NCBI GenBank assembly: GCA_031277075.1
Contig: JAISLV010000015.1
Location: 1-13,615, forward strand
Length of the DNA stretch: 13,615 nucleotides
DNA from: Endomicrobium sp.
GTDB lineage: Bacteria; Elusimicrobiota; Endomicrobiia; Endomicrobiales; Endomicrobiaceae
Reading direction: 5' to 3'
In this document: one piece after another, positions 1-6,500 of the stretch
How the letters are laid out: each line of letters starts with the position of its first letter
How positions within the stretch are numbered: the first letter of the stretch is position 1
The notes under the pieces: model-generated
Database searches by the model: none
What the model was told of the DNA's origin: nothing
Seen by the model: only the letters and a program-made list of their open reading frames with translations
Program-made: the position numbers and the translations under genes

Positions 1-451
1 GGGAATTAACGACGTTACGGCTAGCTTAAAAACGGGCGAAATTGACGGACGTTTCGGATATAAAGCCGTAAGCGATATTCTTGTTTCAGACGTAAAGGAA
101 AAAGATTTTGACGCCGTAGTATATGTCGGCGGCGGCGGAGCGAAAGTTTATTTTGAAAATGCCGACGCGTTGCGGCTTGCAAACGATTTTTATAATGCGG
201 ATAAAATTACAAGCGCCATTTGCATTGCGCCCGTAATACTTGCAAACGCGGGTATTTTAAAAGAAAAAAAAGCGACCGTCTTCGCCCCCGACGGAGTGGA
301 AGATTTAAAAAAAGGCGGAGCAAACTATACGGGAAACCCCGTTGAAACTGACGGAAACATTGTCACCGCTAACCACGCCGACGCCGCAGAACTTTTTGGA
401 AAAACCGTGTTGGAAAAAATAACGGCGGCGCCAAGCGCAGCTAGGCAGTAA
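1..451 (+). CDS. DJ-1/PfpI family protein (3' part, start lies left of the window)
   Basis: The open frame runs in from the left edge (first full codon at base 2) and stops with TAA at 449-451, so only about 149 C-terminal residues are visible and no start codon can be assigned. The visible part has the DJ-1/PfpI class I glutamine-amidotransferase-like fold signatures: a GGGGA turn before a helix (about bases 131-145) and the nucleophile elbow AICIAP, with the candidate catalytic cysteine codon at 221-223. The family includes chaperones, glyoxalase/deglycase-type enzymes and peptidases, and the sequence does not say which this is. It is probably cytoplasmic. It converges on the AlkD gene. The last four codons (AARQ) are made of bases that resemble the repeat array downstream, so the C-terminal tail may be repeat-derived. 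Family assignment is fairly sure; the exact reaction is unknown. Confidence 0.85.
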   Translation, partial: GINDVTASLKTGEIDGRFGYKAVSDILVSDVKEKDFDAVVYVGGGGAKVYFENADALRLANDFYNADKITSAICIAPVILANAGILKEKKATVFAPDGVEDLKKGGANYTGNPVETDGNIVTANHADAAELFGKTVLEKITAAPSAARQ

Positions 452-510
452 ACGGATGAGACGGATGCATAGACGCATGGACGCATAGAGGCATGGCAGC
501 GGCAAACAGC
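437..510 (+). repeat. 8-bp word array at the end of the pfpI-like gene
   Basis: Four 8-bp words follow one another at 465-496: ATGCATAG, ACGCATGG, ACGCATAG, AGGCATGG. They are preceded by GCAGCTAGGCAGTAA (437-451), which holds the stop codon of the upstream gene, and by degenerate ACGGATG units at 452-464. They are followed by CGGCAAACAGC (500-510). The same order (GCAGCTAG/GCAGTTAA words, then an AAACAGC linker, then AAATA and a C-run) is found, on the minus strand, in the repeat island at 12462-12837, so this looks like a degraded relative of that element. Confidence 0.6.
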
Positions 511-522
511 TAAATAAAAATA

Positions 523-600
523 CCCCCCCCATTTTTTTTTGCCGCAGAGGATAAAAATGGAAAAGTTTTTGTAATAATTTTTAAGGAGGGGGGCTGTATT
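523..600. repeat. C8 / T9 homopolymers and a facing G6 tract
   Basis: Eight C (523-530), one A and nine T (532-540) are followed 47 bases later by GGAGGGGGG (585-593) and then CTGTATTT. The ends AAATA-C(n) and G(n)-CTGTATTT face each other and could pair as a G:C stem with a loop of about 57 nt. This lies between two convergent genes, where a terminator would be expected, but the long loop makes that uncertain. The right side resembles the C-rich end of the repeat element in 12462-12837. Long homopolymers are prone to slippage and to sequencing error, so the exact counts should be treated with care. Confidence 0.4.
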
Positions 601-604
601 TAAT

Positions 605-1309
605 TTATTTCTGTTTTAGGGCGCGTATTTCTTGTTTTTGCGCGTTTGTAAAGCGATAAGATTCCGTCATTTTTTGCAGAGAATTATTGTAAGTCCAAAC
701 GTCAATAACGCCGTTTTTGACGTTTGCTTCTAACTCTTTTAAAGTTTTTTCGTAAAACTTCACCGCCGCAGTCGCAAAAAGCCAAGCCAGTCCCATTTTT
801 ACATAATATCCGCCGCTCTTTACTTTCTTAAGCGCAAGAAAAACTCTATCTATATAGTCTTTTTCTAAATAGCCCGCCATCAAAAAAATTATTCCAAAAC
901 GCGCCTCAAACTCTTCTTTTGAATTTAAATATCCTGCGGCAAAATTAAACCATTTTTCTTTGTCAAACTTTATCCGCGTAGATACAAAGCAATCTACCAA
1001 TGCCCAACTGTCGGCGTGTTTTAAATAAAGACGCGTCAATTTCATTTTTTGCGCGTCTGTAAATTTTGCGTAATTTATTATAAAGCCCGCAAGCAAAACT
1101 TCTTCGTAGACGTTTTTATCGCAATTTTTTAAAAAGTTTAAAGTTCCGTTAAAATCTAAATCTTTTGCTAAACTTTTAGCGAGTTTTCTTAAATCGGGCG
1201 TCCGCGCGCCTAAAACGCGCTTTTTAGTATTTACAATATTCTTGTTAAACTGCGCGTATTTTGCGTTGCCTTTTGCAAGTTCCACAAGAGCGTTTCTTAC
1301 ATTTTTCAT
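605..1309 (-). CDS. DNA alkylation repair protein, AlkD-like glycosylase
   Basis: This 234-residue protein is a full-length match in size and pattern to the AlkD family of HEAT-like-repeat DNA glycosylases. These remove positively charged N3- and N7-alkylated purines without flipping the base fully into a pocket. By spacing, W102, D106, R137 and W176 correspond to W109, D113, R148 and W187 of the Bacillus cereus enzyme; D106 sits in the SWALVDCF motif and W176 in KMGLAWLF. The R-to-W spacing of 39 is the same as in AlkD. A further conserved block, VWTYNNSLQKMTESYR, occupies residues 204-219. The start ATG overlaps the TGA of the upstream PHP-kinase gene by four bases (ATGA), with a GAGGA sequence about 11 nt upstream inside that gene, so translation is probably coupled. 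It is the last gene of a three-gene minus-strand operon. The residue mapping is by eye. Confidence 0.88.
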   Translation of the reverse strand: MKNVRNALVELAKGNAKYAQFNKNIVNTKKRVLGARTPDLRKLAKSLAKDLDFNGTLNFLKNCDKNVYEEVLLAGFIINYAKFTDAQKMKLTRLYLKHADSWALVDCFVSTRIKFDKEKWFNFAAGYLNSKEEFEARFGIIFLMAGYLEKDYIDRVFLALKKVKSGGYYVKMGLAWLFATAAVKFYEKTLKELEANVKNGVIDVWTYNNSLQKMTESYRFTNAQKQEIRALKQK

Positions 1310-2814
1310 AAAATTTTGTTTTCCTCAAGCGTTTTATTTATATCTGAAACTACAAATTCCATTTGCGCGCTTTCGCCCATTCCCAAAGAATGAAAAAACG
1401 AAGCTATGCTTAAATAAGCTCTCAGCTTAAAAAACATAATGTCTGAAATTTCCTGCGCGGACGGCTGGCGGTTTCCAAAATAAGCCTTTAAAAACAATTC
1501 TTGGTTTAAATTTGCAAGTATAGCGCGCTCGTTTGAAAACTGGCTTTGATACTGCGCTAAAAAATATCCTATGTCAAACTCTTTTACGTAATTTACGGAG
1601 TTGTTAAAATCAATTACGGAAACAAAAATTGAATTGGGGTCTTTTGAATCGTCCTGTCCTACTATTATATTTCCGGGATGATAATCGCCGTGCAGAAAAA
1701 CGAATTTTTCTTTTTTCTTCAGATAAACGTCTTGCTCTTTTTGCGCGATTTTTTCCGTTAGATTTAACAGAAATTCCGAAAATTTTGCGTTGCCTCCGCT
1801 AAAAACTTTTTTATATCTTTTTAATCTTCTGGTCTCGCTTTCTTCAATATCTGAAATTTGCCCGTCTATAGCGTAAGAATGAAGTTTCGAAAGCCATTTT
1901 CCCGCAAGCTCAAAATATTGTTTCTGCGCCGTCTGCCCGACGCGCGGCAACAGTTTTGACAACTGCTGCCCGCGCTGCCCTTCTTCCATTATTATTCTGT
2001 TCTCATCGTCAATTTCGTAAATTTTGGGCGTCCTGTAATTTTTGTCGTCAAAAACCGCCTCTAAAGCGTTTTTGACGGCAAGCGCGGTTCTTTTTGATAA
2101 GTTCCATGTTTTTTCGTCGCCGCTTTGCTTTATGACTATGCGCGCGCGGCGTTCGGGGTTTCCTTTTGTTCCTATGACTACTTCCGTAACTGTAGAATGG
2201 CTGCCCGACAACAAAATTTCTTTATAAAACGGGCGGCAGCGACCGTTTTTAATTTCAGAAGCGATATCCCCTATAGTTGAAACGGGATGGTCAAAAAGCG
2301 TCGGAAACGCGCCCGCTCTGTCAACGCTGTGAGCGTCGCTTCCGCAAACTGCCGTAAATTTTAGCCTGTGCCAAAACTTTAAACCCAAATAATTTTCTTT
2401 GAGAGTATGATTTAGAGAAAATATTTCTACGGCGTCAATGTCTTTGCTTAATAATTTTTCGTCGGAAGGAATTTTGCCTTTGCGAAAAGGGTGCGCCCAT
2501 ACAAAAGCGGCGCAGGGGTATTGCCGTCTTAAATCAGACAGCCGATATTGTCCGTCCAAAGATTTGTCCGCTCCGAAAATTATAATGTGTCCAAAATCCG
2601 TATTTACTTCTTGAGCTGAAAATAAAAGAAAATGCTCGTCTATTGAGTTTTTACGCCTAAACTCTTCTAGTTCTTCTTTAGACCGCTGATAGCCGTGTTC
2701 TGTAAAGACCAGACCCTGCAAATCTTTTTTCATCGCCTGTAAAACAAGCTCGTAAGGGTCAGCCAAACTGCACGGGGAATAAACAAAACTGTGACAATGC
2801 AATTCCAATAACAT
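1306..2814 (-). CDS. PHP-domain phosphoesterase fused to an APH-type kinase
   Basis: One uninterrupted 502-codon frame joins two domains. Residues 1-195 form a PHP (polymerase and histidinol phosphatase) metal-dependent phosphoesterase with nearly the full ligand set: H6/H8 (LHCH), H40 (FTEHG), E69 (AQEV), H108 (WAHPF), and D160/H162 (GSDAH). Residues 205-502 form an aminoglycoside-phosphotransferase/choline-kinase-like domain: a candidate ATP-binding lysine K229 (IVIKQ), the catalytic loop HGDYHPGN (375-382, D377 and N382), and the metal-binding IDF (401-403). The two halves have opposite chemistries, phosphate removal and phosphate transfer. No substrate can be read from the sequence. The start is the ATG at 2812-2814 with GAGG six nt upstream; the flavodoxin gene ends 20 bases before, and the AlkD gene overlaps the 3' end by 4 bp. 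No signal peptide is seen, so it is cytoplasmic. Domain calls are firm; the function is not known. Confidence 0.85.
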   Translation of the reverse strand: MLLELHCHSFVYSPCSLADPYELVLQAMKKDLQGLVFTEHGYQRSKEELEEFRRKNSIDEHFLLFSAQEVNTDFGHIIIFGADKSLDGQYRLSDLRRQYPCAAFVWAHPFRKGKIPSDEKLLSKDIDAVEIFSLNHTLKENYLGLKFWHRLKFTAVCGSDAHSVDRAGAFPTLFDHPVSTIGDIASEIKNGRCRPFYKEILLSGSHSTVTEVVIGTKGNPERRARIVIKQSGDEKTWNLSKRTALAVKNALEAVFDDKNYRTPKIYEIDDENRIIMEEGQRGQQLSKLLPRVGQTAQKQYFELAGKWLSKLHSYAIDGQISDIEESETRRLKRYKKVFSGGNAKFSEFLLNLTEKIAQKEQDVYLKKKEKFVFLHGDYHPGNIIVGQDDSKDPNSIFVSVIDFNNSVNYVKEFDIGYFLAQYQSQFSNERAILANLNQELFLKAYFGNRQPSAQEISDIMFFKLRAYLSIASFFHSLGMGESAQMEFVVSDINKTLEENKIL

Positions 2815-2834
2815 TTATCCGCCTCGTTTAATTT

Positions 2835-3440
2835 TTACAGCCCGTTAATCCATTGTGATATTTTATTTTCTACGGCTTTATCGTATTTTTTGGACAGATT
2901 GTTGAATTTTGCGTATCGCAGCGCGACGGCGTTTTTAGCTTTATTTTTAAAATCTTTTTCAAAATTTCCCTCATTGCTGCCTTGCGTTGAAAAAGGAACG
3001 ACTTTTTTTCCTTGAAAATCAACCTGCTCTAAAAAAGACAATACGGGAGAAGCAAGCGTATAAGCCCACACGGGCGAACCCACAAAAATCAAATCATATC
3101 CGCTAAAATCAGGCAATTGCCCGTCAAGCTCAGGCAGAGTTTTAGCGCGCTTTATCATCGCGGCGTAAGCTGAAAACCGCGAAAATTCTTCTTTAAGTTT
3201 TATTTCATAAATATCGCCTTTTGTTTTATCTTTTATTTTCTCGGCGATATTTCGCGTATTGCCGCTTAAAGAATAATATACTACTAAAACTTTTCCTAAA
3301 TTTTTTATTTGCGCATCGGCAGTTTTGTATTGAGCCATTTCTTTTGCGTTTTTAAAATGCGCCAAACACAGATGAAAGGCTATCGCCGACAAACTGCCTC
3401 CTACAATAAAAACAATCGCATAAATAAAGTAACGGAGCAT
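2835..3440 (-). CDS. membrane-anchored flavodoxin (Flavodoxin_4-like)
   Basis: With the ATG at 3438-3440 this is a 201-residue protein: a single hydrophobic N-terminal segment (about residues 3-27, ending before HFKNAK), a short linker, then a flavodoxin domain from about residue 49. The FMN phosphate loop is YYSLSGNTRNIA (55-66). The later loops GSPVWAYTLASP (121-132) and FSTQGS (150-155) fit the isoalloxazine-binding positions of flavodoxins. The product is likely a one- or two-electron carrier, or a quinone/flavin reductase-like protein, held at the membrane. Which side the FMN domain faces cannot be decided, since basic residues flank the segment on both sides. A longer reading begins with TTG at 3474-3476, but the ATG has a much better ribosome-binding site. 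It heads the operon with the PHP-kinase and AlkD genes. No promoter was clear in the 97-bp gap upstream. Confidence 0.85.
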   Translation of the reverse strand: MLRYFIYAIVFIVGGSLSAIAFHLCLAHFKNAKEMAQYKTADAQIKNLGKVLVVYYSLSGNTRNIAEKIKDKTKGDIYEIKLKEEFSRFSAYAAMIKRAKTLPELDGQLPDFSGYDLIFVGSPVWAYTLASPVLSFLEQVDFQGKKVVPFSTQGSNEGNFEKDFKNKAKNAVALRYAKFNNLSKKYDKAVENKISQWINGL

Positions 3441-3443
3441 ATT

Positions 3444-3452
3444 CCCACCTCT
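3444..3452 (-). promoter_or_regulatory. ribosome-binding site that fixes the flavodoxin start
   Basis: On the minus strand AGAGGTGGG stands three bases before the ATG at 3438-3440, with the AGAGG core about seven bases away. The alternative TTG start 36 bases upstream has no comparable site. Confidence 0.7.
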
Positions 3453-3537
3453 TTTAAATTTATCGTTCCCGCGCAAGCGCCATTACCGTAAGGCTGGGGA
3501 CGTTTATTTAACTTCATATTTTGAAAATAAACCGCGT

Positions 3538-6500
3538 TTAAGCCGCAGACAATATGCTTGATATAGCGCGGGTATCGGCAAAATCTGGTTTTAAGCTGTC
3601 TTTATCAAATTCAATTGCCCTGCTGTAAGCCATGATAAGCTCTATCGCTTTCTCCGCAGTTTTTGAGCCGACGCGCCCGCCGTTAAGCGAAGCTATAATT
3701 TTTTCAATATAATTTTTTTCCGTCGCATTATCTAAGTCTCTGACTATAGCCTCTTCGTTTTCAACCGCGCTTGGCGGATACAAATGTTTTATCGCTAACA
3801 ATTCCCCAAGCAGCTTTTCAATATTTCTGTTTTTTAAACCCGCGCCGCGCCCTTGCGCTTTTAATTCGGCGGCTATGAGAAGTTTTTCAAACGTTCCGAC
3901 GACAAAATTTTGCGCCGCCTCTTTTTTTTGGCTGTCGGGTAATTCTTGAGCGTTTATTCTGTCTATATATCTTGTGAAAATATTTTCATTGTCTGAAAAA
4001 CTAGCGGGCAAAAGTCCGTCTGATTTTACGGATTCGTCATACCACGCTTTAACCTGTTCAACCGTAATATCGGGGAAAAATCCAAGAATTTTTGCGGCGT
4101 CAATATTTCTTGCCGTTTCAAACGCGATTTGAGGAGTTATAGGACGATTAAAAGCGTTCGCGAACGATTTTGCGGCAGTCCATATCTCAATAGCGTATTT
4201 GGCAAAACCCGCGCGGTCGCCGCCCAAATATTGTTCTATAGCCGATTCGTATATTACGGTAACTTCTTTTGAAGTTTCAAGCGCGTTTGCAAAATTTACC
4301 GTCTGAGCGTCTATAACCGTAACCGTCTGTTTATTTTTTGCAAGACGCGCGTCCAAAGCGTTTGTAATAGTTTTATTTTCTGCGGAATACGTTCCGTCAA
4401 AAAGTTTTTTCAAATCCTGCGCAGCCGATTCTTCAACCATCATATTTATTCCCACGTTTCGCGCGGTTTCAAGAATTGCGTTTAATTTTCCTTCTTTGCT
4501 TAAATTTTCCGCAAGCGCGGCGGTGATTATAATGTTGCCGTTGCTCGCTTTTGAAAATATATTGTCAACGTATTCGTTGAATTCGCGGACGGACGTTATC
4601 TTATCCAAAAACACTATAAATCTATCGGCGTAAGTCCACGCTTGCGCCTGCTTTATAGCGCGGACTTGGTCAAAAAGCGTATAGCCGTATTCGCCAGAAT
4701 CTGCGTCAACGTTTATATAGACGCGGGGAGTTCCGTTTTTGGAATAGTCAAAACTTATACTTTTCCCTTTGTTAAGCCGTTCGTTTGCGTCTGTTTCCGC
4801 TATCAAAGCGTCTATAACGATATTTCCCGCAATTGGAAGATAATCTTTTATCTTTTCTTCGTCAATTAATAATTCCGCCAAATATTGCGCGCTTGCGCCT
4901 GCCGCATAAAAAGTAAGCGCGCCGTCTATATAGGCTTTATACACCGATTCGCCCGCGTCGGTTTTTATTCCCGCATTTGAGAAAGCGTCCGCATTTGCCT
5001 CAAAAATTTCTCTGTCCGCTATATATGCGGGAAAAGACATTTTATTTTTTGAGATTTCAGAAATTTGCGAACCGAATTTATTTCTCGCGGTTTGAAAATT
5101 CTTAGACGAAACGCATATTATGTTAGCTTCTACTTTAACGCCGTTTTTAATTCTCTTAACAGGACTAATTCCAAGCATCCCTAAAAGGATAAGCCACGGA
5201 GACATCGCCGCTTTTTTAATCGGCGTTTGGGAAGCGGCTGGACGCAATACGGTAACGGAATTAAATTTAGGCATACCGCTGTTTGTAGGGTTTAAATCGC
5301 CTTTATAATGGGTTGTGGTCTGCCCGTAATCTACGGCAAATTCCGTAAGCGTTCCAGAATGAGGCGCAACGGCTTCGTAATATCCGTCTTTCTTTGTCAT
5401 CAAAACCGCGCCTGAAATATTTTTAGCCGTCTCGGCATTGTTTGTAAAATAAATCGTAGCGTCGTCATATACCATTCTTGCCAAAAAAGTCGGAGAATCT
5501 TTTGACGCAAAATCTGAATCTTTTTCGTATCCCAGCCTTATAATATTCCCAGCGGAAACAGTTTTGCCCGCCATATTGTCAAATACTCCTACAGCCCAAT
5601 TATCGCCTCCCGAATAAATCGGCGCTTCAATAGAGAATTCCCGTTCAGCCGCGTATTCCTCAATATGCGGCTGTCGCAAAGTTTTATCCGTTTGAATTTC
5701 GCGCGGTATTGCGGCGTATCCGCCGTCTACTAATATTTCAAACGGATTTTGGTCAATGTCTGAAAATAAATACCATGCGCTTGAAGCGAGGCTGCCCATA
5801 CCCGGAATTATAGACCAGCCGTGTCCCGTTTGAACGCCCTCTTCTTCCACATTTGAGTAGGGAAGTACCCCTTGAGATATTTGTTGAGTTTCAATATAAG
5901 CTTTCATAGAAGTTATAGCGGTTCTTAATTCTTCGTCGGGCGAAAATTTCAACGCCTCTTGGGCGGCTTTAATAAAACCGAGCGTCCATTCAAAACTTAC
6001 TATCGCTCCGCCAGCCCTTGAAGCCATAAAGTCCACTCCTATATATTCTCCGCCGCTATTTTTTGCCCCTGCTTTTCTCAGAGCTGTTTTTAAAAGATTT
6101 ACGCTGAAATTGCCGTCGTTCATATAAGAATTCAATCTATCCGCGCCGATTGCAAGTATTATCCATGTTTGACAGTCTGTGGCAAAAGCGGCGTTTATAG
6201 AACCGTCGGGTAAAACGCCCGTAGTAAAATAACCGCCCGCGGCATCATATGAGTTTATCAAGGCGTTTTCAAGTTTATTTGCCGCCTCGCTATAGCGGCT
6301 TCTGTCTTCAGACGCGCCGTATTGCGCCAAAAATTTAAAAGCCTGCAAAGCCGATATATTGTTTTCAATAGATATGAGTTTGTTGAAATCTACTCCAGCA
6401 TATGAGTAATTGTAATAGTCTTTTGGAGCCATTACTACAAATCCCGAAGGCAGCTGCAAAGCAAGCATGGCTCTTCCCAAATCGTTCATAATATCATATG

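Noticed and set aside
3441..3476. 12-residue N-terminal extension of the flavodoxin from a TTG
   Set aside because: The downstream ATG has a clear AGAGGTGGG site, and the extension would put charged residues before the membrane segment without need.
3502..3532. terminator after the giant gene
   Set aside because: GTTTATTT and AAATAAAC can pair across a long loop, but the stem is AT-only and is not followed by a T-run on the minus strand.
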